The notes: a model not told the origin generated them from the sequence alone. Counted from the first letter of the stretch, positions 6,676 to 14,909 are shown. The stretch is 15,146 nt of DNA from an uncultured Lachnospiraceae bacterium (GCA_905236275.1 CAJOPI010000088.1:1-15146); one strand, 5' to 3'. Translations and numbers: made by a program.

Positions 6676-8478
6676 TCAAATCTTCTGCGCTTCAGCTCTT
6701 ACAGCCTCATACTCTTCCCTCGGCAGGAACGGGTACATATCGTCGCAGGCTGCTGATGTAATGGTTCCGTCAGGCAGAACCTTTGATGAAAGCTTAGGCT
6801 CAAAGTTCTGTTCAGGGTCAACCATTGCTTCTACGAATATCGGCTCATCACCTGAAAGTGCCTCTTCTATTTTTTCATCAAGTCCTTCAAGACTGTCAAT
6901 ACGCATATATTTCATTCCAAAAGCATCCGCGAGCTTTGAAAAATCAGGGAAGCTTACTCCCGAATCCGCGTCAATTCCCACATAAGAGCGGCCTTTGAAA
7001 AGATTTTTCTGTGTCTGTCTTATGGAATGATAGCCGTTATTATTCAAAAGGAAAAGCTTTATGTTGAGCTTATTGTGAACAACGGTTTCAAGCTCCTGCA
7101 GATTCATCATGAAGCTTCCGTCGCCGTCAATGCAGACAACCTTCTTACTTTTCCTTGCAACTGCCGCACCGATGGCCGCCGGATAGCCGTAGCCCATCGA
7201 AGCACTTCCTGAATTGGTGAAAATCCTCTCACCCTTCTTGATATGAAATGCCTGGAAGGTCTGAACACAGGCCGCACCATTTCCGCAGACTATTGCATCA
7301 TTGTCCCCAAGGTGCTCTGACAAAGTCCTGAGGAATGGATAAGGATTCATGGGAAACGCTTTCTCGGAATATTCCGGCAGCACAACGGGATAACGCTTGT
7401 TTATCTCCCTGCACCATTTCAGCCATTCACTGTGGTCTCCCACTTCCTCATCAATACAGTTTCTAAGGCTTCTGCAGACATCCTTCACGTCTGCGTGAAT
7501 CGGCATATCTATTTTAACCGTAGGCTTTTTAAGCTCGTTCTCGTCAATATCAACTACAATCTTGTAAGCGTTCTCCGCAAACTGGAATTTATTGTAGCTT
7601 ATCATCCTTAAATTCATCCTGCAGCCAAGTACGAGCAAAAGGTCGGCATTCTGTACGACGAAGTTTCCGCCCCTTGTTCCGACGGTTCCCGGAAGTCCTG
7701 CGTAATATTGGTTCTCTTCCCACAAAAGGTCATTCGCATTCCATGCAGTAACAACCGGTATCTTCAAGGCATCCGTACAGTCGAGGAATACCTTGTAGGC
7801 ATCACCGAGTCTAATCCCTTCACCTGCAAGAATTACAGGTCTTTTAGCATCATGGATCTTCTCTAAAATCTTATCCGTATAGGATTTATCATAATAAGGT
7901 CTCTCAACCTTCTCCGTATTCCTGCTGTCAAAGCCTGTAAGCTCGTCAGGGTAAATGACAGTTCCCTGAATGTCCAGAGGAACATCTATCCAGACAGGTC
8001 CCTTTCTTCCGTTGTTTGCAAGAAACCATGCCTTTTCAAGCTGATAACGTATCTCATTCGGATTGGAAATGGAAACACAGGATTTTGTAATGGATTTAAC
8101 CATTTCAATGGTTTTGCATTCCTGGTCACCAAGCTGTCTTAAAGGAGCTTCCGAGGCCGTTACCATGGTCTCTCTCTTTGCCTGTCCCGAAAAAACAAGC
8201 ATGGGTATGGAATCAACATAAGCCCCGAACACACCCGATACGGCATTTGTGCTTCCCGGTCCTGCCGTAACACATACGGCTGCTATCCTTCCTGTGAGCC
8301 TCGCATAAGCCTCAGCCATGATCGTAGTTGCCTGTTCATTATGGTTATAGATGCATTTCAGACCTTCCTTGTGTCCGAAAGCATCATTCATATGCATCGC
8401 CGCCCCGCCGGTTATGGTGAAAACGTCGGTTACACCTCTTGCTACCAGAAAGTCTGCAATATATTCTGCAATCTTCAT
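6676..8478 (-). CDS. Thiamine-diphosphate enzyme, acetolactate-synthase-like, candidate YerE-type sugar acyltransferase
   Basis: 600 residues covering the three-domain POX/AHAS fold. Seen: N-terminal Pyr domain with the cofactor-activating Glu48 in YNHNEQA; VTAGPGSTNAV (70-80) and DSIPMLVFSGQ (89-99); a middle domain from about 190; and the C-terminal PP domain with GNGAACVQ, SGSASMGYGYPAAIGAA and the ThDP motif GDGSF...NNNGY (452-482). Known: Yersinia YerE, an AHAS-like flavoenzyme, moves a two-carbon unit from pyruvate to the C4 ketone of CDP-3,6-dideoxy-4-keto-glucose to make yersiniose. Here the gene sits in one train with rfbG-like and E1 genes, which make the precursor of such a ketone. 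Inference: it is a branch-forming sugar enzyme, not housekeeping AHAS; no small regulatory subunit or ilv gene is near. The tail PKLSSKVLPDG...PFLPREEY resembles sugar-cluster homologues. FAD binding cannot be settled by eye. The ATG at 8478 has a strong GAGGTGA ribosome site. The ThDP family is certain; the sugar role is moderately supported. Confidence 0.88.
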   Translation of the reverse strand: MKIAEYIADFLVARGVTDVFTITGGAAMHMNDAFGHKEGLKCIYNHNEQATTIMAEAYARLTGRIAAVCVTAGPGSTNAVSGVFGAYVDSIPMLVFSGQAKRETMVTASEAPLRQLGDQECKTIEMVKSITKSCVSISNPNEIRYQLEKAWFLANNGRKGPVWIDVPLDIQGTVIYPDELTGFDSRNTEKVERPYYDKSYTDKILEKIHDAKRPVILAGEGIRLGDAYKVFLDCTDALKIPVVTAWNANDLLWEENQYYAGLPGTVGTRGGNFVVQNADLLLVLGCRMNLRMISYNKFQFAENAYKIVVDIDENELKKPTVKIDMPIHADVKDVCRSLRNCIDEEVGDHSEWLKWCREINKRYPVVLPEYSEKAFPMNPYPFLRTLSEHLGDNDAIVCGNGAACVQTFQAFHIKKGERIFTNSGSASMGYGYPAAIGAAVARKSKKVVCIDGDGSFMMNLQELETVVHNKLNIKLFLLNNNGYHSIRQTQKNLFKGRSYVGIDADSGVSFPDFSKLADAFGMKYMRIDSLEGLDEKIEEALSGDEPIFVEAMVDPEQNFEPKLSSKVLPDGTITSAACDDMYPFLPREEYEAVRAEAQKI

Positions 8479-8482
8479 TCCG

Positions 8483-8489
8483 TCACCTC
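8483..8489 (-). promoter_or_regulatory. Strong ribosome binding site of the ThDP-enzyme gene
   Basis: GAGGTGA on the minus strand, 4 nt before the ATG at 8478. It is one of the best ribosome sites in this gene train, so the ThDP enzyme may be translated independently of the upstream yfhO-like gene. Confidence 0.75.
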
Positions 8490-8498
8490 GATAGATTG

Positions 8499-8519
8499 GC
8501 AGGCGTCAAGCACGCCTGC
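8499..8519 (-). other. Perfect 8-bp hairpin across the yfhO-like stop codon
   Basis: GCAGGCGT (plus strand 8499-8506) pairs with ACGCCTGC (8512-8519) around a 5-nt loop. The stop codon of the YfhO-like gene (8506-8508) lies in the loop and stem. On the transcribed strand no U-run follows, so it is not a normal intrinsic terminator. It ends 9 nt before the ribosome site of the next gene. It could be an mRNA processing or stability element, or chance. Confidence 0.55.
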
Positions 8520-11295
8520 TGAAATCACTTCCACGTTTACCTTTAATTATAACACAAAGCTCTATCACAAAAAACATTATTATTCCCACGACTGTAAGAC
8601 AGGCTCCCTTCCTGAGATATGGCGTCTCATAACGAAGCTCTATATCGTGGTCTCCCTTATCAAGCTCCAGTCCCATATACATGACATTCGCTTCCATAAG
8701 CTCCTTCTTTTCGCCGTCAACATAGGCTGACCAGCCCTCGGAATAAGGAATCGAAAAGACAAGCAGCTTATCTGAGGAAATGGAAATATCCGCTTTAATA
8801 TTGTTATGGGATATCTTCACATTTTCAAGAGCTTCTTTTTTCAGTTCCGAAAGCTTCTCACTTACACCCTCCACAGGCATGGCAAGAACCTTCATGGAAT
8901 CAAAGCTGTAGAAACCGGGATTCCTGAAGCTGATCGAAAGCTCCTCAGGAGTTTCCTCAAAATATCCTAAATTCACAAGGAACTCCGACCTTCCGCAGTA
9001 GAAATCCGCCCCGGGCGAATAAACTTCAAGAATCCTGCTTACATCTCCTGCGCTTATCTGCATGGACGAGGTTGTAGGCTTGTGTCCGAATTTATCCTCG
9101 TCATAAACATGCGCCTTCTCGAACTCGCTGAGACCTGCCCACTGTCCGTCATCATAGGAATCTCTCTCTAAAATACCCTTGAATTTAAGATTTTTAACAA
9201 CAAGATAGAGCTCCGAAGCTTTCTCTTTTTTTAGTCTGAGATTGAGGGATGCCTTCTGACCCACATAAATATGGTTCACATCCATTTCACAGTTCCCCTT
9301 AGTCTCCGCCTCCTCCAAAAGATCAACCGTATTGTCGCTTATCTGAGCCTTTTCCAGCCCGCTTTGAGCCACAACCGCTCCCTCAAGCATGGCAGCCGTT
9401 CTCTCTGTAACGCTCATATTTTCAAAATCGCTCTCGGAAACATATTTGTCGTAGGTATAGCCTAAAGGCATCGCAACATCCGATTCGTAAACAGACACGA
9501 TTCCCTGTGCGGTTTCTCCCTCAGCTGCCTTTTTGTCAAAGTCAAAGGGAACAGCATCATCACTGCCCTCTTTTGTCAGATAATACCTGACTCCGGCAAG
9601 GGCTTCAAGTATGCTCCTCGAATCCATACCACTGTAATCATAATCCTTGGGAACATTGATATAGAGCATATTGATGAATTTAGAAATATACGGATTCGTA
9701 AGGGAAAAATAAAAGCCTGTTGTATTAACTCCTCTCTGAATGCTGCTGTTCTGCATCGTATCCAGCCCGCTTTCAGCAATCCTGTAAAAATCTCCGTCCC
9801 CTGTTTCATTTAGGAGAGCGTCGGAATTTTCTTCCGTAAGCTTCTTATCGGCAAGATGCGAATCAAGAAACTGGTCAAGCCATTCGGATGAGTTTATCGA
9901 CATCTTGTAGTAGGAATTAGCTGCAAGACCTATGGTAAGAGCCAGCAGAATAAAGCTTCTCGTATATAAACCCCTGATCTGCCGTTCTCCGGAAAGAGAG
10001 ATCATCAGGGCTGTAAAGAGAATCATTGCGACCGAAGCGAAGGTCTGCTCCGTTCTGCTGCTTGAAAATACCACCGAAGCCACAGCAACCGCCAAAAGCG
10101 CAAGCACAAGTTTCTTTCTGTCCCCGGCCGAAAGCCTTTTTATATCAGGAAGAACCTTGCCCGCAATAAATCCCACGCACAACGCGTAAGCGAACATCCA
10201 TCTGTTTACGACATAGGCAAATCCGTTCAGCGCAAATGCCGCAAAGGGAAAGAGCGCGAAAATCGTCAGCAGGATAAATACCAACGCAAGTCTTCTGTAG
10301 TTCTTCCATCCTATAAAAAGCAATACCACAGACAAAAGGCCCACCACAGTATAACCCATAAGAGTCCACGAGCCCGGTATCTGCATATTCGTGAAATCAG
10401 CTATGAATCGGATATAATAATCTCCCTCATAAAAGATGCCCACACTCGTATCCTTTGATGCCTCAAACCTTGCCGAACTGAACATTACCGAAAGTACGGG
10501 CAGGAGAATTACAGCCGATATCAAAAAAGCATTCAGGCCGAAAAGGGCGAATTTCGCAAGGGTCAGGAAAAAGCTTTTTGCCCGAAAGCCTTTATTTATG
10601 GCAAAATACCTGTAAACAGCATAAAGCACTGCAAGAACAATTTCCATGTAGAAAAAATAAAAATTGCTCATAGCAGCTATCGAAGTTGAGATTATGAATA
10701 GCGCAGGATTTTTCCCGCCATAAATCTTATCAATTCCCAAAAGGATAAGCGGGAACCATACCATCGGCGCAACAAAAAAGGGATGCATAAGTCCCAGCAC
10801 CAACGCATAAGCAGAGAATACGTAAATAAAGGAGCCTGTCAGCGTTGAAAACCTTCCGTTTCCATGATAGAAGGAAAATGCCGAGAAAGCCAGTCCTGCA
10901 AGATAAAGCCTCAGAAGATACAAAAAGAAGAAAAAATACTGGCAAAACCTTTCCGGTACAAGAGCCGACAACAGCGCAAGGGGATCACCTATAGCATAAT
11001 AGTGAAATGTCGTTATCACGTCCGAACCGAGACCTATGGAAAAATCCCACATCGGAAGTTCGAACCTGTGCTCATTTACAAGAACCGAAAAAATCTGCCT
11101 TAAATATTTTCCGTAATAAAGAATAACATTATAATGCTGTTTTACTCCATCCTGATACCAGATTATGGTCTTATGATACAAAACAAATCTGAAGAAAATA
11201 ATTGCGGATAAAATTATAAAAGCCGCCGTATAAGAAGCAAAATAAGCCCAGTTTTTTTTCTTAAAGCCGTCCCACTTATCTTTCAGCATAAACAA
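8506..11295 (-). CDS. YfhO-family GT-C membrane glycosyltransferase
   Basis: 929 residues, within the range expected for the YfhO family. Seen: a first membrane helix (about 17-38), then an outside loop with IIWYQDGVKQHY (Asp49 as the likely GT-C catalytic or metal acidic residue); many further helices up to about 460, including the family-typical SNFYFFYM stretch; a long extracytoplasmic domain with beta-rich character (about 470-890) ending in SIPYSEGWSAYVDG; and a last helix (about 897-917) before a basic tail. Known: YfhO in Bacillus and relatives in Listeria transfer a sugar from undecaprenyl phosphate to lipoteichoic acid outside the membrane, with a CsbB/GtrB-like partner. Such a partner is encoded two genes downstream. 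The start is probably TTG at 11295: AAAGGTG lies 6 nt before it, whereas the in-frame ATG at 11289 is 12 nt away. Acceptor here: unknown wall or capsule glycan. Confidence 0.9.
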   Translation of the reverse strand: MFMLKDKWDGFKKKNWAYFASYTAAFIILSAIIFFRFVLYHKTIIWYQDGVKQHYNVILYYGKYLRQIFSVLVNEHRFELPMWDFSIGLGSDVITTFHYYAIGDPLALLSALVPERFCQYFFFFLYLLRLYLAGLAFSAFSFYHGNGRFSTLTGSFIYVFSAYALVLGLMHPFFVAPMVWFPLILLGIDKIYGGKNPALFIISTSIAAMSNFYFFYMEIVLAVLYAVYRYFAINKGFRAKSFFLTLAKFALFGLNAFLISAVILLPVLSVMFSSARFEASKDTSVGIFYEGDYYIRFIADFTNMQIPGSWTLMGYTVVGLLSVVLLFIGWKNYRRLALVFILLTIFALFPFAAFALNGFAYVVNRWMFAYALCVGFIAGKVLPDIKRLSAGDRKKLVLALLAVAVASVVFSSSRTEQTFASVAMILFTALMISLSGERQIRGLYTRSFILLALTIGLAANSYYKMSINSSEWLDQFLDSHLADKKLTEENSDALLNETGDGDFYRIAESGLDTMQNSSIQRGVNTTGFYFSLTNPYISKFINMLYINVPKDYDYSGMDSRSILEALAGVRYYLTKEGSDDAVPFDFDKKAAEGETAQGIVSVYESDVAMPLGYTYDKYVSESDFENMSVTERTAAMLEGAVVAQSGLEKAQISDNTVDLLEEAETKGNCEMDVNHIYVGQKASLNLRLKKEKASELYLVVKNLKFKGILERDSYDDGQWAGLSEFEKAHVYDEDKFGHKPTTSSMQISAGDVSRILEVYSPGADFYCGRSEFLVNLGYFEETPEELSISFRNPGFYSFDSMKVLAMPVEGVSEKLSELKKEALENVKISHNNIKADISISSDKLLVFSIPYSEGWSAYVDGEKKELMEANVMYMGLELDKGDHDIELRYETPYLRKGACLTVVGIIMFFVIELCVIIKGKRGSDFSRRA

Positions 11296-11301
11296 TGACT
11301 A

Positions 11302-11309
11302 CACCTTTT
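11302..11309 (-). promoter_or_regulatory. Ribosome binding site favouring a TTG start for the yfhO-like gene
   Basis: AAAAGGTG on the minus strand, overlapping the stop codon of the HAD gene. AGGTG is 6 nt from TTG at 11295 and 12 nt from the in-frame ATG at 11289, so spacing favours TTG. Confidence 0.6.
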
Positions 11310-11964
11310 ATATAAAGAATCTGACAATATCCGGTGCAGTAGCAGCCGTACCGATATTGTCATAATCATCAGCATCCTCTTCACTGTGAAATCCGAATCC
11401 ATAACTGACGGCAAGAAAAGGAACTCCTGCCTCCTTTGCACCAAGGGCATCAAAGCTCGTATCACCTATCATGACTGCCTCGCCGTTATCAACAACCCCC
11501 ATCTCATCCATACAGATATGGATAATATCAGACTTCGAAAGACTGTCTGACGCGTCAGTCCCATGAATACTGTCAAAATACTTCGTTATGTCATAGTTAT
11601 CACAGATTCTTTGAACCATATCCTCTTTTTTCAAGGAAGCGACGGCAAGCTTTATTCCATGCTCCTTAAGAGCTGCAAGGCACTCTTCCATCCCTTCGTA
11701 AAGGTCACATTCAAGGACATAGCCCTTTTCCCTGTAATATTTTCTGAAAAGGTTCGCACAGTCAACAGACTCTTCCCTGCTTGTCCCATAAAAGCTTTCA
11801 ATCGTTTTCTGTATGGGAGGACCTATGAACTGCTCTTCCTCCCCTTCCTTAAGCGGTTCGAGCCCGAATTCCTCTATTGCAAGACGAAGTGCCTTGACGA
11901 TACCGCGCTTCGTATTAAAAAGGGTTCCGTCCATGTCAAAAAGCGCAGCCCTATATTTACTCAT
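11308..11964 (-). CDS. HAD-family phosphatase (phosphoglycolate-phosphatase type)
   Basis: 218 residues, a complete class-I HAD with a small helical cap. Motif I is FDMDGTL with nucleophile Asp10 and acid/base Asp12. Motif II is Ser110 in VASLKK, motif III Lys144 in SLSKSD, and motif IV GDTSFDA (Asp168, Asp172). The cap lies between about residues 16 and 85. Family role: hydrolysis of a small phosphate ester in the cytoplasm. The gene overlaps the 3' end of the aldolase gene by 8 nt and is followed 12 nt later by the yfhO-like gene, so it belongs to this pathway rather than general metabolism. Inference: it could remove phosphate from an intermediate made by, or fed to, the adjacent aldolase, giving the reaction a driving force. 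The substrate cannot be read from sequence, and a house-cleaning phosphatase remains possible. Confidence 0.88.
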   Translation of the reverse strand: MSKYRAALFDMDGTLFNTKRGIVKALRLAIEEFGLEPLKEGEEEQFIGPPIQKTIESFYGTSREESVDCANLFRKYYREKGYVLECDLYEGMEECLAALKEHGIKLAVASLKKEDMVQRICDNYDITKYFDSIHGTDASDSLSKSDIIHICMDEMGVVDNGEAVMIGDTSFDALGAKEAGVPFLAVSYGFGFHSEEDADDYDNIGTAATAPDIVRFFI

Positions 11965-13567
11965 ATGCAGACTCCGTAATAAAAGTTATATCGATTTTTT
12001 TCCTCAGACCCTCAATTACCTTCTTTGTGTAGCTGTTTAATTTAACGGCATAATTCCCGATAAACTCATAGGCCATATCAGGATTTATATAATCAGCCCT
12101 GCTGTCAACCGAGTAGCCGTCAAAGCCTGCAAGCGCGATACGGTCAACCCCGGTTTTTTCAAGGAGGCGCAGGAGCATCGGAAGAGAATTGTCCGGTATC
12201 TCAAAATTCCTGTCAATCAGTGCCGAATAATCAAAGGAAAAATCAAATTTTCCCTTTGCAGGAGTTATATTCGAGGTTCCCATGATCTTGATATCACTAT
12301 CACCTACGGGAAGCGAATTGCAAAGCTGCATATATCTTTTCGAGTTACTGAGAAAGATATATTTGGGATAAAACCCTTCCGGCTTATAATTTATGGAAAT
12401 TATGTCAGGTGTATTCTCCCTGATGTATTTAACGATATTCTTCTTTTCATCTATCATCGAATGACCGGGACCCAAGATCAGAAGCTTCCTGCCTTTAAGC
12501 TCTGCCTTCAGCCTTTCGATATCGGCTTCATCATTTATCTCATTATTCTGATATTCAAGATATAGCTTTTCTATATAACTCTCATTAAAAGCAAGCCTTT
12601 CCTCAGGAGCGATCATCGAAAGAATCTCATTTACGGACTGAACCGAAAGAGTCTTCTTTTTCAGAAGGTGCTGCGGATACTTGGGATGACAGTCATTTGA
12701 GGCACAGAGAAAATACTGCATCTGATAGCCCCATGGGAACTTCTCGTAAATCTTCATTATCCCTGTGTCGATCATTTCAAGAATCTGGCTTGTATCATAA
12801 GAGGCACCGAAATTCTGATTGACATACATAGTCAGAAGCTCCAAAGGACAGTTGCCCGCGCTCTTTCCTATACCATAGGCAGAACCGTCAAGGATAAGGC
12901 TTCGTCCGGTCTCCTCCTCGCAAAGTGCCATAGAATTCGAATAAGCAAGCTGGAAATTGTTGTGCGCATGATAGCCTACCTGAATATCCGCCTTAAGATG
13001 CTTATCTATCAGATGGAAATAATGCAGAAGCCCGCTTCTGTCAAGGAGTCCATAGGTATCCACCATTGCCATTGCCGCAGGTTCCGCATCATTGATATGC
13101 CCGATAAGGTCAATCATTTCCTCATCAGAGTAACCTGTAATCGAAACAGGCTGTGCAAAGACTATATATCCTTTTTTCTTAAGTTCTCTGCAGAATTCAA
13201 TTGCTTCATAGCGGGTCGCTTTCTTTATCATGACCCTTATGCCGTCAAGCACCGACTCCGAGGCATCACAGATACTTTCAAGCGGACAGGTTCCATAATC
13301 TATCATTCCGGATACAAGGGAATTTCCATGGTCAATGCCCTTAAATATCTCATTCATTCCCGCCGTATCGGGTGTAATCGACCTGTTTATGTCGAATTTC
13401 TCCCTTGAATCAAGGAATCCAACTTCTATGTAATCGATTCCTGCTGATACAGATCTTTCAAAAAGATTTACGATATCACCATGTCCGAAATTCCAGTTAT
13501 TTATAAATCCGCCGTCACGAAGCGTACAATCAAGAAGTTTTATGCTCTTCAAAGCCAATCCTTTCAT
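11957..13567 (-). CDS. DmpG/HMGL-type aldolase with C-terminal Rossmann-like domain
   Basis: 536 residues. Residues 1 to about 330 are a TIM-barrel aldolase of the HMGL/DmpG superfamily: LLDCTLRDGGF (11-21, with Arg17 and metal-ligand Asp18), IEVGF (47-51), the metal pair His200/His202 in GYHAHNN, and DGSAYGIGKSAGNCPLE (227-243), matching the G-x-G-x-x-A-G-N-x-P-L-E loop of 4-hydroxy-2-oxovalerate aldolase. The position that carries the catalytic His of DmpG (just after RDG-x) is Phe21 here, so the chemistry is probably not identical. Residues from about 355 form a second domain beginning with LLILGPGHS and continuing through SINYKPEG...KYIFLSNSKRY; it looks like a Rossmann or DUF115-like fold, function unknown. 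The start overlaps the E1 stop by 4 nt (ATGA). Inference: it makes or extends a 2-oxo acid or modifies the sugar branch. Similar aldolases occur in surface-glycan loci, with role unproven as far as I know. Confidence 0.85.
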   Translation of the reverse strand: MKGLALKSIKLLDCTLRDGGFINNWNFGHGDIVNLFERSVSAGIDYIEVGFLDSREKFDINRSITPDTAGMNEIFKGIDHGNSLVSGMIDYGTCPLESICDASESVLDGIRVMIKKATRYEAIEFCRELKKKGYIVFAQPVSITGYSDEEMIDLIGHINDAEPAAMAMVDTYGLLDRSGLLHYFHLIDKHLKADIQVGYHAHNNFQLAYSNSMALCEEETGRSLILDGSAYGIGKSAGNCPLELLTMYVNQNFGASYDTSQILEMIDTGIMKIYEKFPWGYQMQYFLCASNDCHPKYPQHLLKKKTLSVQSVNEILSMIAPEERLAFNESYIEKLYLEYQNNEINDEADIERLKAELKGRKLLILGPGHSMIDEKKNIVKYIRENTPDIISINYKPEGFYPKYIFLSNSKRYMQLCNSLPVGDSDIKIMGTSNITPAKGKFDFSFDYSALIDRNFEIPDNSLPMLLRLLEKTGVDRIALAGFDGYSVDSRADYINPDMAYEFIGNYAVKLNSYTKKVIEGLRKKIDITFITESAYE

Positions 13568-14901
13568 TCTGCCGCATCATGCAGAACCTTAATCATTCTG
13601 TCTATGCGCTTTTCATCCATTCCGGGATAGACACCTATCCAGAAACTGTCATTCATAATCCTGTCTGTATTATCAAGGCTGCCCGCAACCCTGTAGCCGG
13701 TCTTTGTCTCCCTCATCTCGTTAAAGCAGGGATGCTTAAGAAGATTTCCCGAGAAAAGCATCCTTGTCTGAACTCCGGCCTCCTCAATGCGGCGGACTAT
13801 ATCATTCCTCGATAAGCCTTCCCTGACTGTTATAAGGAAACCAAACCACGAAGGTCTCGAATTTTCCGCAGCTTCCGGAAGAATAAACCTGTCTTCAAGG
13901 TCTTTCAGTCCCTCATAGAGAAGTTCAAAATTCTCCCTTCTTCTTTCCACAAAGGAGGGGAACTTTTCAAGCTGGGCACAGCCAACAGCTGCCTGCATAT
14001 CGGTAGCCTTAAGATTGTAGCCCAAGTGAGAATATACATATTTATGATCGTAACCCTCAGGAAGCTCACCATACTGTCCGTCATAACGATGACCACAGAA
14101 ATTGTCATGTCCCGAAGGACATACGCAGTCTCTTCCCCAATCCCTGAAGGAACGTATTATACGATTGAGCAGGGGATTGTCTGTATAAACAGCACCGCCC
14201 TCTCCCATAGTCATATGGTGTGGCGGATAAAAACTGCTGGTTCCGATGTCTCCAACGGTTCCCGTAAGTCTTTCCACGCCATCCATTTTATAGACCGATC
14301 CGAGGGCATCACAGTTGTCCTCAACAAGCCAGAGATTGTGAGCATCACAGAATGCCTTTACCGCCTTCAGGTCAAAAGGATTGCCTAATGTATGGGCAAT
14401 CATCACAGCCTTTGTCTTATCCGAGTATGCCTCTTCGAGCCTTGTCACATCTATATTGTACTGAGGTATTGTCACATCAACAAATACCGGAACAGCACCA
14501 TACTGTATGATCGGCGCAACAGTTGTCGGAAATCCTGCCGCAACCGTAATAACTTCATCACCGCGCTTTACCCTGCGCTCACCAAGCAGAGGACTCGTAA
14601 GAGCCATAAAGGCGATAAGATTGGCGCTTGAGCCTGAATTTACAACAGATGCGAACTTTACCCCAAGATAATCGGCAAATTCCTTTTCAAATCTATCCGT
14701 ATATCTTCCTGCCGTAAGCCAGAATTCAAGTGAAGAATCCACAAGATTGAGCATTTCCTTTTCGTCATAAACCCTGCTTGCATAAGGTATTCTGTCACCT
14801 TCGCTGTATTCTTTTTTTACGCAGTGGTATTTTTTCGCATACTCCTCTACCTGCTTCAGTATCTCCCGGCGTGCTTCTTCTTCGTTCATATTTTCAAACA
14901 T
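13564..14901 (-). CDS. rfbH: CDP-4-keto-6-deoxy-D-glucose 3-dehydrase (E1)
   Basis: 445 residues, close to the 437 of Yersinia E1 (DdhC/RfbH). It has the DegT/AspAT fold but carries both E1 hallmarks. First, the PMP-site Lys is replaced by His: SFYPPHHMTMGEGG (His228) where aminotransferases have Lys. Second, cysteines for a [2Fe-2S] cluster are present: C259-x-C261-x7-C269 (DCVCPSGHDNFCG) plus upstream C197 in EDNCDALGS, matching the known C-x57-C-x-C-x7-C motif apart from a slightly longer first spacing. Further E1-like blocks are YDHKYVYSHLGYNLKATDMQAA and FWLTAGRYTDRFE. Role: with PMP and a reductase (E3) it removes the C3 hydroxyl of CDP-4-keto-6-deoxyglucose, giving the 3,6-dideoxy-4-keto sugar. 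It lies 20 nt after the rfbG-like stop and overlaps the aldolase start. The ATG at 14901 has GGAG 8 nt upstream. No E3 gene is in the window. Confidence 0.95.
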   Translation of the reverse strand: MFENMNEEEARREILKQVEEYAKKYHCVKKEYSEGDRIPYASRVYDEKEMLNLVDSSLEFWLTAGRYTDRFEKEFADYLGVKFASVVNSGSSANLIAFMALTSPLLGERRVKRGDEVITVAAGFPTTVAPIIQYGAVPVFVDVTIPQYNIDVTRLEEAYSDKTKAVMIAHTLGNPFDLKAVKAFCDAHNLWLVEDNCDALGSVYKMDGVERLTGTVGDIGTSSFYPPHHMTMGEGGAVYTDNPLLNRIIRSFRDWGRDCVCPSGHDNFCGHRYDGQYGELPEGYDHKYVYSHLGYNLKATDMQAAVGCAQLEKFPSFVERRRENFELLYEGLKDLEDRFILPEAAENSRPSWFGFLITVREGLSRNDIVRRIEEAGVQTRMLFSGNLLKHPCFNEMRETKTGYRVAGSLDNTDRIMNDSFWIGVYPGMDEKRIDRMIKVLHDAAE

Positions 14902-14909
14902 CTGTAATA

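Noticed and set aside
6676..8478. Housekeeping acetolactate synthase large subunit (ilvB)
   Set aside because: It is embedded in a glycan operon, has no adjacent regulatory subunit or ilv/leu genes, and has a sugar-cluster-like C-terminal tail. The reaction still needs a test.
8499..8519. Intrinsic terminator after the yfhO-like gene
   Set aside because: No U-run follows on the transcribed strand, and the next gene begins 20 nt later with its own ribosome site.
11957..13567. Catabolic 4-hydroxy-2-oxovalerate aldolase (DmpG)
   Set aside because: No acetaldehyde dehydrogenase partner is nearby, the catalytic His is Phe, and there is an extra C-terminal domain; the context is biosynthetic.
13564..14901. 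Generic DegT/ArnC-type sugar aminotransferase for the E1 gene
   Set aside because: The Schiff-base Lys position is His and the iron-sulfur cysteines are present, which identifies the dehydrase E1 rather than an aminotransferase.
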